Part shown: one piece after another, positions 49,444-59,074 of the stretch
Numbering within the stretch: the first letter of the stretch is position 1
Layout of the letters: the number at the start of each line of letters is the position of its first letter
Assembly (NCBI GenBank): GCA_910579135.1
Contig: CAJTTM010000012.1
Span: 1 to 64,000, forward strand
Length of the DNA: 64,000 bases
Direction of reading: 5' to 3'
Source: an uncultured Erysipelotrichales bacterium
GTDB lineage: Bacteria; Bacillota_I; Bacilli_A; Erysipelotrichales; Coprobacillaceae
Notes under the pieces: generated by a model
Database searches by the model: none
Told to the model about the DNA's origin: nothing
Seen by the model: the letters and a program-made list of their open reading frames with translations, nothing else
Position numbers and translations under genes: made by a program

Positions 49444-50958
49444 ATGTTTGATTTTGTAAGAAAAGGAGTGAGTAAATTGAATGATATATTAAATAGTCCA
49501 TTAAATGAAACTGCATATAATTTAAAATGGCTTGAGCTTGAGCTTTCTGACTGGATAAATTCAAAAGAAAGAAAAATGCAGATTAAAGGTTTTGAATACT
49601 ACAATGATAAGCAAGCAATTTTAGAATATAAAAGAGAAGCTATAGGAAGAGACGGGAAACTTGAGGAAGTTAAAAATCTACCAAATAAAAAAATTATTGA
49701 TAATCAATACAAAAGGCTCGTTAATCAAAAGGTCAATCATTTAGTAGGTAAACCATTTACAGTTGATACAGATAATAAAGAATACTCAGAAATACTAAAT
49801 ACATATTTTAATAAAAAATTTTTCAAACTTCTTAAGACGGTTACTAAAGATAGTAATAATGGAGGTATTGGTTACTTGTATCCATACTATTGTAATAATG
49901 GTGATTTGAAATTTAAAGTGTTTAAACCTTTCGAAGTGAAAGTTTACTGGAAAGATGATGATCATACCGAAGTTGATTTTTTCTGGAGATATTATAGAAA
50001 ATCAGTAAGATATACAGGAGGTTCAGTAGGGTATGTTGATCATCTAGAACTATATACAGAAGATGGTATAAGATATTTTATATATAAAAATGGAATTCTT
50101 TTATATGATAAATTAAAAGGTGAAACAACACACAGTTATATTAAGTATACAAATTCATTAGGTAGCGAAGTTGTTGAAGAACAATATTTGAATTTCGATA
50201 AAATACCTCTTATTCCTTTCAAGATAAGCGATTATGAAGAACCATTATTAAAACGTGTTAAATCATTACAAGATGGCATCAACACAATAACCACAGTATT
50301 CACAAATAATATGTTAGAAGACGCTAGAAATACAATTATTATTCTTATGAACTATGATGGCGAAAATTTAGGTGATTTTAGAAAAAACCTTTCGACATAT
50401 GGAGCTGTTAAAGTAAGGAATACAAATGAAGAAAAAGGTGGAGTTGATACTTTACAGATTGAAGTTAATGCTGAAAATTATAAAACTATTCTTGAAATAT
50501 TCAAGAAAGCTATTATCCAAAATGGTGGGGGTGTTGATGTTACAGAATTAAGAGCTTCAGGAACACCAAACCAGATGAATATACAGTCAATGTATTATGA
50601 TATTGAATTAGATACAAATGATACAGAGACAGAATTTCAAATGGCTATTGAACAATTGGTATGGTTTATTGATTTTGATATAAATCTAAGAAAAGGAAAG
50701 AATTTCTTTGATGAGAAAGTTGATATTATCTTTAATAGAGATATGTTACAAGATGAAACTGGAATTATTGACAATCTCATTAAACTAAAAGGGACTATAT
50801 CAGATGAAGATATCATCAAGCAGTTACCTTTTGGTAATGCTGAAAAGCTCATTGAAAACATGAAAAAACAGAAAGAAGAACAGAGAAAAGAGATTGAAAT
50901 TGATTATTCAAATACTTTTACCAACGACCCTGATTTAGATCAAGATGGTGATGAATAA
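49444..50958 (+). CDS. portal protein, SPP1 gp6 family
   Basis: A 504-residue ring protein at the capsid vertex through which DNA enters. Family features: KIIDNQYKRLVNQKVNHLVG near the N-terminus, strand-rich clip region, VLTG-type crown (GVDVTELRASGTPNQM) and a charged acidic C-terminus. One-base overlap with the head protein gene (TAATG). Confidence 0.92.
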   Translation: MFDFVRKGVSKLNDILNSPLNETAYNLKWLELELSDWINSKERKMQIKGFEYYNDKQAILEYKREAIGRDGKLEEVKNLPNKKIIDNQYKRLVNQKVNHLVGKPFTVDTDNKEYSEILNTYFNKKFFKLLKTVTKDSNNGGIGYLYPYYCNNGDLKFKVFKPFEVKVYWKDDDHTEVDFFWRYYRKSVRYTGGSVGYVDHLELYTEDGIRYFIYKNGILLYDKLKGETTHSYIKYTNSLGSEVVEEQYLNFDKIPLIPFKISDYEEPLLKRVKSLQDGINTITTVFTNNMLEDARNTIIILMNYDGENLGDFRKNLSTYGAVKVRNTNEEKGGVDTLQIEVNAENYKTILEIFKKAIIQNGGGVDVTELRASGTPNQMNIQSMYYDIELDTNDTETEFQMAIEQLVWFIDFDINLRKGKNFFDEKVDIIFNRDMLQDETGIIDNLIKLKGTISDEDIIKQLPFGNAEKLIENMKKQKEEQRKEIEIDYSNTFTNDPDLDQDGDE

Positions 50959-52682
50959 TGACTGTTGAGGAATTAGAAAGATTACTTCAAAAAAAAGGAC
51001 TTTCCAATCATTTTATTAGAAACAATGATTATTGGAGGGAACGATTTGAAATTCTAGAAAACGCAACAAATAACAAAGGTGTTGAATACATGCAAAACTC
51101 TTCTAAGATATACCAAAAGGCTATCAATGAAACTGAGAAAGAGATTTCAAAATGGTATACTAGATATGCTAATGCTGAGGGAATATCTTATCAAGAAGCA
51201 CAAAAACAGCTTAATGCAAATGAGTTAAAAGAATTTAAGATGTCGGTAGAGGAATATATCGAAAAAGGTAAGACATTAGGTGTTTCTCAAAAATGGGCTA
51301 AAGAGCTTGAACGTGCTTCTACAAAAGTTCATATTTCTAGATTAGAGATGTTGAAACTGCAGATGCAACAACAAGCAGAAATTGTTACTTCTCAAAAATC
51401 AACAGGAATTCATGAACTTATAAAGGATATCTATAGTGATTCTTTTTATAAGACTGCTTATGAATTACAAAAAGGAGTAGGAGTTGCTTCTCATTTTGCA
51501 AAGCTTAATAAAAAAACAATTGAAAAAGTCTTGTCAAAGCCTTGGGCTTCTGATGGTTCTAATTTTAGTAATAGGATATGGGGTAGTCATAGAGCACAGC
51601 TTGTTAGTAAACTCCGTGAAGACCTTTCTTTAAATATCATTCAAGGAAAAAATGCAAAAGACTTAATTAAAAAGATTTCAAATGAATTTGAAGTTGATAG
51701 AAAAAAAACTGCCACACTTGTATATACAGAAAAAGCCTATTTCCACTCATTGGCACAGCTTGATTCTTTTAAAGAACTAGGAGTTGAAGAATTTGAAATA
51801 GTAGCAACTCTCGATTCTAAAACAAGTGAAATATGTAGGGAAATGGACGGTAAGCATTTTAAATTGAAAGATTTTTTAGTAGGTATTACTGCACCACCAT
51901 TTCATCCACGCTGCAGAACTGTAACTTGTCCATATTTTAATGATGAGTTTACAATTGATGAAGAACGTGCTGCTAAAGATGGTGAAGGCAAATATTATAC
52001 TGTACCTAGCAATATGACATATAAAGACTGGAAAAGAAACTTTGTTGATAATAAAGACGATACTTTAAAAACAAAAACCTTGAGAGATGTTATAGATACT
52101 CCGAAAATCAAAATTGCACCTTATGGAAAAGAGAAAACATTCAAAAAATATTCAAATGATGAGATTATGGATTTTGCAAATGAAAATGAAAAGATTATTG
52201 ACAAACATATTTCAAAAGAAACAAAATGGAGTGGTAATATTGTTTATGAAGACAATCCAAAAAAAGTTCAGTATGCAAAACTTTGGTCGTGCGACATAAG
52301 AACAGGGCACGTTACTGCACCACACATGTTATTACATGAACAGTTACATGCACGTTCTGCTAGCTATTATGACAAAAAAGTTTATTCTCAATTTAAGAAG
52401 ATAGAAGAAAGTAGTGTCCAACTTTTAACTCAAGAAATAAGTAATATAGAAGGAATTGAAATCATTGGAAGCGAGTATGATGAGATGGTTAATAGTCTTA
52501 GAGAAATAAACAGAATTGCCAAATTATATGATACAGATTATGAATTTGCTAAAGAATTGTTTTTAATAGATTTGCCTAGCAGAAGAGACTGGCTTGAAGA
52601 CTTAATTCATGATAAAATGATGTTGACAGGAGATATTGATTCAATGATGAAAACAAATGAATTGATATCCAAATTTTATTAA
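50958..52682 (+). CDS. MuF/SPP1 gp7 head protein with C-terminal zincin-like domain
   Basis: A 574-residue minor head protein. Residues ~1-330 match MuF/gp7: coiled-coil start, KTATLVYTEKAYFHSLAQL, and FEIVATLDSKTSEICREMDG to PPFHPRCRT. A linker is followed by a second domain (~380-574) with MLLHEQLHARS; HEQLH at 460-464 is a zinc-protease HExxH motif. Ordinary gp7 is ~300 aa, so the tail is an addition. MuF proteins with exchangeable C-terminal toxins and a following immunity gene are known in temperate phages; this fits. Confidence 0.82.
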   Translation: MTVEELERLLQKKGLSNHFIRNNDYWRERFEILENATNNKGVEYMQNSSKIYQKAINETEKEISKWYTRYANAEGISYQEAQKQLNANELKEFKMSVEEYIEKGKTLGVSQKWAKELERASTKVHISRLEMLKLQMQQQAEIVTSQKSTGIHELIKDIYSDSFYKTAYELQKGVGVASHFAKLNKKTIEKVLSKPWASDGSNFSNRIWGSHRAQLVSKLREDLSLNIIQGKNAKDLIKKISNEFEVDRKKTATLVYTEKAYFHSLAQLDSFKELGVEEFEIVATLDSKTSEICREMDGKHFKLKDFLVGITAPPFHPRCRTVTCPYFNDEFTIDEERAAKDGEGKYYTVPSNMTYKDWKRNFVDNKDDTLKTKTLRDVIDTPKIKIAPYGKEKTFKKYSNDEIMDFANENEKIIDKHISKETKWSGNIVYEDNPKKVQYAKLWSCDIRTGHVTAPHMLLHEQLHARSASYYDKKVYSQFKKIEESSVQLLTQEISNIEGIEIIGSEYDEMVNSLREINRIAKLYDTDYEFAKELFLIDLPSRRDWLEDLIHDKMMLTGDIDSMMKTNELISKFY

Positions 52683-52699
52683 CGAAAGAGAGACAATAA

Positions 52700-52942
52700 A
52701 TGAAAAGTTATGAAGATATTAAGAAAAGGTTTGATTCAATATTCGATAATGAAGAATGCCCACTAACAAGGAAAGAAGCAGAAAAGCTATATCAAGATAT
52801 GTGTGAATTTATTAAGGAAGATCATCCAGAGAAAGAAATAAGGAGTATATATCCTATAGGAATGATGGAATCATTAGGAATGTTATTGGATGATTCCGAT
52901 CCAAAACAACCAGAAATATTCAAACAAAGTACCGACAAATAG
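52700..52942 (+). CDS. candidate immunity protein, 80 aa
   Basis: A small acidic protein (DEECPLTRKEAEKLYQDMCE-like helices; many Asp/Glu) placed 17 bases after the MuF-zincin gene and closed by its own terminator. It is not part of the normal SPP1/PBSX head module. Position and acidity suggest an immunity protein for the preceding toxin-like domain (inference). AAAGAG precedes the ATG. Confidence 0.5.
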   Translation: MKSYEDIKKRFDSIFDNEECPLTRKEAEKLYQDMCEFIKEDHPEKEIRSIYPIGMMESLGMLLDDSDPKQPEIFKQSTDK

Positions 52943-52957
52943 TCGGTTTTTATTTTA
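52931..52957 (+). terminator. intrinsic terminator
   Basis: ACCGAC and GTCGGT form a 6-bp stem across the stop codon of the preceding gene, followed by TTTTTATTTTA. Confidence 0.75.
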
Positions 52958-52981
52958 CTAAAAAATAAGGAGGTGAATGAA

Positions 52982-53203
52982 ATGGCACGAGGATTACGAT
53001 CGCATCGCCATCAATATTATGATCATGATATAAAAAGATATTATGATAAAGAAAAAGGATGCATGGTTAAAAAATTAATGTTTAGATGTATGATTTGTGG
53101 AAAGGTTTATCACGAGCGATACGAGTATAAACCACCACCAAGGAAACAAAAATTATGTAAAGTATTAGAAAGAAATAAGAAGAAGTATAGCAACCGTTAT
53201 TGA
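52982..53203 (+). CDS. zinc-finger-like phage protein, 73 aa
   Basis: Basic protein rich in His and Arg at the start (MARGLRSHRHQYYDHDIKRY) with CMICGKVYH, a possible zinc knuckle. AGGAGG lies 8 bases before the ATG at 52982; a GTG at 52973 overlaps it. Unknown function, between terminators. Confidence 0.6.
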   Translation: MARGLRSHRHQYYDHDIKRYYDKEKGCMVKKLMFRCMICGKVYHERYEYKPPPRKQKLCKVLERNKKKYSNRY

Positions 53204-53218
53204 GGTTGTTTTTATTTT
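53191..53218 (+). terminator. intrinsic terminator
   Basis: CAACC and GGTTG stem overlapping the stop codon, followed by TTTTTATTTT. Confidence 0.65.
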
Positions 53219-53298
53219 GGTCAAAACAAGACCTAAAAATGTAAATAACATAAGGACAGGGCAACGTCCTAAAAAGCCTAATTTATGGAGGATAGAAA

Positions 53299-53889
53299 AT
53301 GAAAACACAATTTTTAAAAGACTTAGGTTTAGAAAAAGAAGTCATTGATAAAATCTTAGCTGAAAATGGTAGAGATATCGAGGCAGAAAAAGCTAAGACA
53401 ACAGAATTACAAACACAGCTAGATACTGCAAACAAAACAATTAAAGAGCGTAACAAGCAGTTAGAAACACTAAAAAATTCTAATGATGACATTGAAGGTT
53501 TAAAAAAACAGATCGAGACACTTCAAAATGACAATAGAGCTGCAGATGAGGAGCATGCAAAAGAAATTAAAAAGATCAAAGTTGAAAATGCTTTAAATAA
53601 TGCACTTAGTGCAGCAAACGCCAAAAATAGTAAAGCAGTAAAAGCGTTACTTGAGTTAGGGGAAGATGTTGAGCTTGAAGAAGACGGTAGAATAAAGGGC
53701 TTAGATGAAAAGATTAAAGCTCTTAAAAAGTCTGATAGTTATCTTTTTGAAGAAATAAAGAAGACAACAACAATAACAGGCGCACATACTGCTAGCAACC
53801 CTAATAATCAAGGGGATCCGGGAGCAAAGAAAGATAGTGAAAAAACATATGATGACTTTGTTTCTGAGGTAGAAGCTAAAGAAGATTAA
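53299..53889 (+). CDS. scaffold protein (phage minor structural GP20)
   Basis: Guides capsid assembly and is then removed. 196 residues; N-terminal FLKDLGLEKEVIDKIL and a central long coiled coil, acidic C-terminus. Placed right before the major capsid gene. ATGGAGG precedes the start. Confidence 0.88.
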   Translation: MKTQFLKDLGLEKEVIDKILAENGRDIEAEKAKTTELQTQLDTANKTIKERNKQLETLKNSNDDIEGLKKQIETLQNDNRAADEEHAKEIKKIKVENALNNALSAANAKNSKAVKALLELGEDVELEEDGRIKGLDEKIKALKKSDSYLFEEIKKTTTITGAHTASNPNNQGDPGAKKDSEKTYDDFVSEVEAKED

Positions 53890-53908
53890 AAAAGAGAGGT
53901 AAATATTA

Positions 53909-54985
53909 ATGCCAAGACAATTTGATGCAAAAACATTTAATGCAGAAGCATTCGGACGTTATATGAAAGCAGTTCCTGACGTGAAAAGGAATAAATTATT
54001 AGAGTCAGGAGCGATTACAGGTAATAAAGCATTGAGAGATTTATTTGAAAATCAAACTGGTTCTTATTATGGTACTATTCCATTTTATGGTAATTTAGAA
54101 CAAACTGAACCAGATAATTACGATGGAACAACTGATATTGAATCGGATACAACAATTACATTTTCACAAGGTGTATTTGTGTATGGGAGAGCAAAGGCAT
54201 GGACTGAAAAAGACTTTTCCTATGATATAACTGGTAAAGTTGATTTCATGGCAAATGTAAGAGATAAAGTATTGAAATATTGGTATAATGTCGATCAAGA
54301 TACATTATTAGCCATTCTGAAAGGTATCTACTCAATGGTAGGTTCTAAAAACTTAGAATTTATTAACAAACATACAAACGATATCTCTGATTTAGATGGA
54401 GAAGAAAATAAAGTAGGAGCAACATCCTTAAACAATACTATACAGAAAGCTTGTGGGGATAACAAAGGAGTATTTTCACTTGCAATTATGCATTCACAAG
54501 TTGCTACAAATTTAGAAAACTTGAATTTATTAGGGTATTTGAAATACACTGATTCACAAGGGGTTGAAAGAGATTTAGGGATGGCAGCATGGAATGGTAG
54601 ATTAGTGATTATTGATGATTCAATGCCTACTGAATCTGTTGAGGCTAGTGAAGGTGTTGAGGCACACACAAAATATACAACATATATTTTAGGTGATGGG
54701 TCTATCAATTTAGAAGATGTGGGTGTAAAAGTTCCTTATGAAATGGACAGGAATCCTAGTAAAAACGGAGGAGAAGATACACTTTATACAAGACAACGTA
54801 AAGCTGTTGCAGTTCCAGGTTTTTCTTGGTTGAACGCTTCTGTTAAAACATTATCACCAACAAAAGCAGAGATTTCAAATGGTGCAAACTGGTCACTTAT
54901 AAATGATAATGCGACTGTTGCTGCAAATCGTAAATATTATGATCATAAAGCCATTTCTATTGCTAGAATCATTTCTCGTGGTTAA
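53909..54985 (+). CDS. major capsid protein
   Basis: Main shell protein, 358 residues. Starts MPRQFDAKTFNAEAFGRYM; the middle has the HK97-type strand-rich core (FVYGRAKAWTEKDFSYDI) and the end PGFSWLNASVKT. AAAAGAGAGG precedes the ATG. Size and position after scaffold support the call. Confidence 0.9.
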   Translation: MPRQFDAKTFNAEAFGRYMKAVPDVKRNKLLESGAITGNKALRDLFENQTGSYYGTIPFYGNLEQTEPDNYDGTTDIESDTTITFSQGVFVYGRAKAWTEKDFSYDITGKVDFMANVRDKVLKYWYNVDQDTLLAILKGIYSMVGSKNLEFINKHTNDISDLDGEENKVGATSLNNTIQKACGDNKGVFSLAIMHSQVATNLENLNLLGYLKYTDSQGVERDLGMAAWNGRLVIIDDSMPTESVEASEGVEAHTKYTTYILGDGSINLEDVGVKVPYEMDRNPSKNGGEDTLYTRQRKAVAVPGFSWLNASVKTLSPTKAEISNGANWSLINDNATVAANRKYYDHKAISIARIISRG

Positions 54986-54990
54986 TTATT

Positions 54991-55392
54991 ATGTCTAAAG
55001 ATAAATATGAGACATTTATAAAAAATGTAATTATGAGGCTTGAAAAATTAGATTATAAATACGATAGTGAAAAGGATGATCTAATTTTAAAATATATAAC
55101 TGATAAAGTTGAACAAGAGATTATGAACAGAATAAATCAAAGTGAAGTTCCTGATGAACTTCGCTTTGTCCTTGTTGAGAGGGTATGTGGTGAATTCCTT
55201 TATAGTTTAAGAGGTTCAAACATTCTTTCTGATACTCAGATTAATGCAATTGTGAGTTCAATAAGTGAAGGGGATACATCTGTGTCATATGATGTGAGTT
55301 CGTCACCAGAAGCTAAATTTGATTTGCTTATAACGTGTCTTAGAAGTTATGGAAATGATGAAATATTAAGATTTAGAAGGTTGGTTTGGTAA
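54991..55392 (+). CDS. head-tail connector (Gp6-like)
   Basis: A 133-residue helical adaptor that extends the portal. LILKYITDKVEQEIMNRI and VLVERVCGEFLYSL are typical of DNA-packaging/connector proteins. It starts 5 bases after the capsid stop. Confidence 0.8.
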   Translation: MSKDKYETFIKNVIMRLEKLDYKYDSEKDDLILKYITDKVEQEIMNRINQSEVPDELRFVLVERVCGEFLYSLRGSNILSDTQINAIVSSISEGDTSVSYDVSSSPEAKFDLLITCLRSYGNDEILRFRRLVW

Positions 55393-55396
55393 TACA

Positions 55397-55753
55397 ATGA
55401 ATGCAACAAGAAAAGCGATAGAAAGTATGTATTGTGATAGATGTACAATTATTGAAAAAATCGAAGATACTGATCCAATAACGAATGTCACATCATTAAA
55501 AGATATGATTATTCACGAAGATATACCTTGCAGACTTTCTATTTCGAACATTACAGTAACAAGTGATGATGGTGCTGCTAAAGTCACACAGCAAATAAAG
55601 TTATTTATTTCACCAGAAATAGAAATAAGAGCAGGTTCAAAAATTATTGTTACACATAGTGGCAATAAAGTAGCGTACAAAAAAAGTGGTTTTCCAGCTA
55701 TGCATACCAACCACCAAGAAATTATCCTTGATTTATTAGAGGAACATGCTTAA
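55397..55753 (+). CDS. head-closure/minor capsid protein
   Basis: A 118-residue strand-rich protein (DRCTIIEKIEDTDPITNVTS, IRAGSKIIVTHSGNKVAYK) in the place of SPP1 gp16-like stoppers. Probably closes the head channel after packaging. One-base overlap with the next gene. Confidence 0.7.
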   Translation: MNATRKAIESMYCDRCTIIEKIEDTDPITNVTSLKDMIIHEDIPCRLSISNITVTSDDGAAKVTQQIKLFISPEIEIRAGSKIIVTHSGNKVAYKKSGFPAMHTNHQEIILDLLEEHA

Positions 55754-56175
55754 TGTCAAGTTGGGGAAAAACAGATTTTAGACAGCTCATCAAACTACAA
55801 AAGAAATTAGAAAAATTTCAACAGTATGAATCTGAAGAGTTTGTTGAAAAGTGTGCAAAAGAACTTGCTGCTAGACTACTTAGAAAGGTAATAAAGAGGA
55901 CTCCTAGAGGAGAGACAGGCGATTTAATAGAAGCATGGACTAAAGAAAATAGTCAACTTCATGTTTCCCATAACGGAAGTGAATTTATTTGTGAGATTGT
56001 GAATTCGACAAAATACGCAATCTATGTTGAATATGGACATAGAACGAGAAATCATAAAGGATGGGTAACTGGTCGTTTTATGCTTGAACAATCTAGGCTT
56101 GAGATTGAAGCTCAAGCACCAAGAATTCTCGAAAAAAAACTCCAAAAGAAATTAGGTGAAATATTTAATGATTGA
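55753..56175 (+). CDS. HK97 gp10-like tail-completion protein
   Basis: A 140-residue protein with the HK97-gp10 pattern: AKELAARLLRKVIKRTPRGETGDL, NSTKYAIYVEYGHR and a C-terminal helix. It joins head to tail. Ends in TGA; overlaps the next gene by 8 bases. Confidence 0.82.
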   Translation: MSSWGKTDFRQLIKLQKKLEKFQQYESEEFVEKCAKELAARLLRKVIKRTPRGETGDLIEAWTKENSQLHVSHNGSEFICEIVNSTKYAIYVEYGHRTRNHKGWVTGRFMLEQSRLEIEAQAPRILEKKLQKKLGEIFND

Positions 56176-56590
56176 TAAAATTATAGATGCAATTTCAATG
56201 AAAATTTATGAATTATTCGGAGAAGAATATCATATTTATAAACATGACGTAGAGCAAGGTTTAAAAAAGCCTTGTTTTTTGATTACTGTTATAGACTATA
56301 GTAAAGAGCCTTTGTTGAATTTACGCTCAAAGAACCTTTTACCTGTTGATGTTCTTTTTTTTCCAACTAATGGGAAAGTACAGTGTTATGATGTTTCTGA
56401 AAAATTAACCAATGAATTAGACATTATTGAGACAGTCAGTAATGATAAATTTATAGGGACACAAATGAGGAGTGAAGTTGTTGACAACATTCTTCATTTT
56501 TTTGTAAACTACAACTTTATTTCGGTTAAAGAAAGCGAAGATTTAGACTCTATGGAAACTGTAGAAGTCAATACAACAACAAAGGAGTAA
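56168..56590 (+). CDS. tail terminator-like protein
   Basis: A 140-residue alpha/beta protein (IDAISMKIYELFG, PCFLITVIDYSKEPL) of the DUF6838/tail-completion type found before contractile sheath genes. Start chosen at ATG 56168 after AGGTGA; a GTG at 56156 is unlikely. Confidence 0.65.
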   Translation: MIDKIIDAISMKIYELFGEEYHIYKHDVEQGLKKPCFLITVIDYSKEPLLNLRSKNLLPVDVLFFPTNGKVQCYDVSEKLTNELDIIETVSNDKFIGTQMRSEVVDNILHFFVNYNFISVKESEDLDSMETVEVNTTTKE

Positions 56591-56594
56591 TGAT

Positions 56595-56774
56595 ATGGCT
56601 AGTAAGATTGATAAAAAAGATGAAGCTCAATTCACAAAAGAAGCTTTACTAAAATCAAAGTCTTTTGAAAAATATAAAGACTTATTAAATGTCATTTTAG
56701 AAGATGATAAGTACTATACAAATGCACAGGTACAGAAAATGATTGAAAAAGAAATGAAAAGGAAGGTGATATAA
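56595..56774 (+). CDS. small phage protein, 59 aa
   Basis: MASKIDKKDEAQFTKEALLK and a helical, acidic-basic tail. AAAGGAG precedes the ATG; the next gene (sheath) starts right at the stop. Similar short ORFs precede XkdK in PBSX-like phages. Unknown function. Confidence 0.65.
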   Translation: MASKIDKKDEAQFTKEALLKSKSFEKYKDLLNVILEDDKYYTNAQVQKMIEKEMKRKVI

Positions 56775-58082
56775 ATGTTAGGTGGAGGATTTTTTACATC
56801 ACAAAATAAAAGACTACCTGGGACATACATTAATTTTGTTTCAGCAAGTACAGTATCAACAGGACTATCTGAAAGAGGAGTAGCAGCAATGCCTCTTATT
56901 CTTGATTGGGGTGTTGAGGATAAAGTGTTTACTGTCACATCAGAAGATTTTGAAAAAAATGCAGTAAGCTACTTTGGATATGATTATAATCATGAAAAGT
57001 TAAAACCATTAAGAGACTTGTTTATGAACATCAACACACTATATGCATATCGTTTGAATTCTAACGGTGTTAAAGCAAGTAATAAATTTTCGACTGCTAA
57101 ACATACAGGAGTGAGAGGAAATGATATCAAAATAGCAATACAAAAGAATGTTGATGATGAAACTGCGTTTGATGTTATAACATATGTTGGTACTAAAAAA
57201 ATAGATACACAAACAGTTAAGAAAGCAGATGAATTAATCACTAATGAATTTGTTGAGTTTAAAGCTGATGTTGAATTAACGGTTACAGCATCTACACCTT
57301 TAGAGAATGGAACAAATGGTGATGAAATAACAACAGCAGGATATCAAAAATTCTTAAATAAAATTGAATCATATCAATTTAATGCTTTAGGTTGTCCAGT
57401 TGTTGATACAACTGTCACAGATTTGTTTGTAGCATTCACAAAGAGAATGAGAGAAGAATTAGGAACCAAATTCCAGACAGTCGTATATAAAAAAGAAACA
57501 GCTGATTATGAAGGTATTATTTCTGTTGAAAACAAAGTTTTAGATGATGAAAATTTAGCATCTCTTGTATACTGGGTAACTGGTGCTGCTGCTGGATGTG
57601 CAGTAAATGCCTCAAATACAAATAAAATTTATGATGGAGAATATGTAGTTGATATTAACTATACTCAAGCAGAACTTGCAGAAGCATTAGAAAAAGGGAA
57701 ATTTATTCTTCATAATGTTACTGATGAAGTGAGAGTTTTGGAAGATATTAACACATTTACTTCATACATTGATGATAAAGGTATTGATTTTTCTAATAAT
57801 CAAACAATTAGAGTTATTGATCAAATTGCTACAGATGTTGCATCTATATTTGCAACAAAATATTTAGGAAGTATTCCTAATAACGAGTCTGGACGAACTT
57901 CATTGTGGAGCGATATCGTTGATATACACAAAGAGTTAGAAAGAATACAAGCGATTGAAAACTTCAATAGTGAAGATGTTGTTATTGCTCAAGGAAATTC
58001 TAAAAAATCAATTGTTGTTCAAGATAAATTTGAAATTGTTAATGCGATGTCACAGATTTATATGACTTGTGTCGTTGCATAG
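56775..58082 (+). CDS. contractile tail sheath protein (XkdK-like)
   Basis: Forms the sheath that contracts to drive the tube into the cell. 435 residues. LGGGFFTSQNKRLPGTYINF is the sheath N-terminus, and the C-terminal domain (RVLEDINTFTSY, GRTSLWSDIVDIHKEL) matches the family. Its presence classes the phage as a myovirus. Confidence 0.93.
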   Translation: MLGGGFFTSQNKRLPGTYINFVSASTVSTGLSERGVAAMPLILDWGVEDKVFTVTSEDFEKNAVSYFGYDYNHEKLKPLRDLFMNINTLYAYRLNSNGVKASNKFSTAKHTGVRGNDIKIAIQKNVDDETAFDVITYVGTKKIDTQTVKKADELITNEFVEFKADVELTVTASTPLENGTNGDEITTAGYQKFLNKIESYQFNALGCPVVDTTVTDLFVAFTKRMREELGTKFQTVVYKKETADYEGIISVENKVLDDENLASLVYWVTGAAAGCAVNASNTNKIYDGEYVVDINYTQAELAEALEKGKFILHNVTDEVRVLEDINTFTSYIDDKGIDFSNNQTIRVIDQIATDVASIFATKYLGSIPNNESGRTSLWSDIVDIHKELERIQAIENFNSEDVVIAQGNSKKSIVVQDKFEIVNAMSQIYMTCVVA

Positions 58083-58097
58083 GAAGGAGAAAAAGAT

Positions 58098-58571
58098 ATG
58101 GGTAGAATTACAATGCTTTCAAAAGATGCTGTTTCTGGGGCTATGGCAGAGTTATATGTAACTATTGGAAATAATCGTTACAATTTTGGCCAAGCCATTA
58201 CATTTGAAACAACATTTGAAAAGAATAAAACAGAAATCCCTATTTTAGGTAGAACAGGGAAAGGGCATAAAGCAGCTGGGTGGAGTGGTTCTGGATCAAT
58301 GACAGTACATTACAATACATCAGTTATGAGAGAACTTGCATTGAAATATAAGGAAACTGGAGAAGATACATATTTTACAATGCAATGTACAAACGAAGAT
58401 CCAACATCAAGTGTTGGTAGACAAACAATCATTTATAAAGATTGTAACTTTGATAGTTTGATTTTATCTAAATTTGATGCTGATGCAGAGTATTTAGATG
58501 AAGATATTGATTTCACATTTGATGATTTTGAAATGCCAGAAACATTTAATACACCATCATGGATGAGATAA
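58098..58571 (+). CDS. tail tube protein (XkdM-like)
   Basis: A 157-residue tube subunit: strand-rich, with GRTGKGHKAAGWSGSGSMT and DIDFTFDDFEMPE, as in XkdM. Follows the sheath directly, with AAGGAGAA before the ATG. Confidence 0.92.
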   Translation: MGRITMLSKDAVSGAMAELYVTIGNNRYNFGQAITFETTFEKNKTEIPILGRTGKGHKAAGWSGSGSMTVHYNTSVMRELALKYKETGEDTYFTMQCTNEDPTSSVGRQTIIYKDCNFDSLILSKFDADAEYLDEDIDFTFDDFEMPETFNTPSWMR

Positions 58572-58576
58572 TTTCA

Positions 58577-58600
58577 CGCTCTTTATTAAGAGCGTTTTTC
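58577..58600 (+). terminator. intrinsic terminator within the tail operon
   Basis: CGCTCTT and AAGAGCG form a 7-bp stem followed by TTTTT. Located after the tube gene, it probably lowers expression of the genes downstream compared with sheath and tube. Confidence 0.8.
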
Positions 58601-58642
58601 ATTTTACTTTTAATGATTATAGGAGAAAGAGGGTTATTTATT

Positions 58643-59074
58643 ATGAGTACATTAACAGCTTTTATGGCACCTAATGTGGTGCAAGAGGAACATATTAAAC
58701 ACGTTGTATCATCTAGATTTATCGATCAAGAAACACAAAAACCAATTGAATGGGAAATAAGATGTGTTGATTCTAAAAAAGATGAAGAGTTAAGAAAAGC
58801 GTGCACACGTCGTGTTCCTGTTCCCGGAAGAAAAGGACAATTCACAAAAGAAACTGACTATGATAAATATGTTGGTTTATTAGCAGTTGAATGCACCGTG
58901 TATCCTGATTTAAACAATGCAGAGTTACAAAATTCATATGGTGTATTAAGTGCTGATGAGTTATTGAAAAGAATGTTAAAACCGGGAGAATATGCAGACT
59001 ATCTTGAAAAGATACAAGAAATAAACGGTTTTAACGAAAGTTTTGAAGATAAAGTTGAAGAAGCAAAAAACTAA
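58643..59074 (+). CDS. tail assembly chaperone, short form (XkdN-like)
   Basis: A 143-residue protein (MSTLTAFMAPNVVQEEH; RVPVPGRKGQFTKETDY). The ATG at 58643 follows AGAGGG. The longer reading from 58559 crosses a terminator and is rejected. A second reading frame follows after a slippery site, giving a gpG/gpGT-type pair that coats the tape measure during tail assembly. Confidence 0.85.
   Translation: MSTLTAFMAPNVVQEEHIKHVVSSRFIDQETQKPIEWEIRCVDSKKDEELRKACTRRVPVPGRKGQFTKETDYDKYVGLLAVECTVYPDLNNAELQNSYGVLSADELLKRMLKPGEYADYLEKIQEINGFNESFEDKVEEAKN

Noticed and set aside
52114..52299. 61-aa ORF within the MuF-zincin gene
   Set aside because: Out-of-frame shadow with low-complexity Lys/Met/Ile content and no ribosome site.
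58559..58642. Longer N-terminus of the tail chaperone
   Set aside because: The additional 28 codons run through a terminator hairpin and overlap the tube gene; AGAGGG precedes the ATG at 58643.
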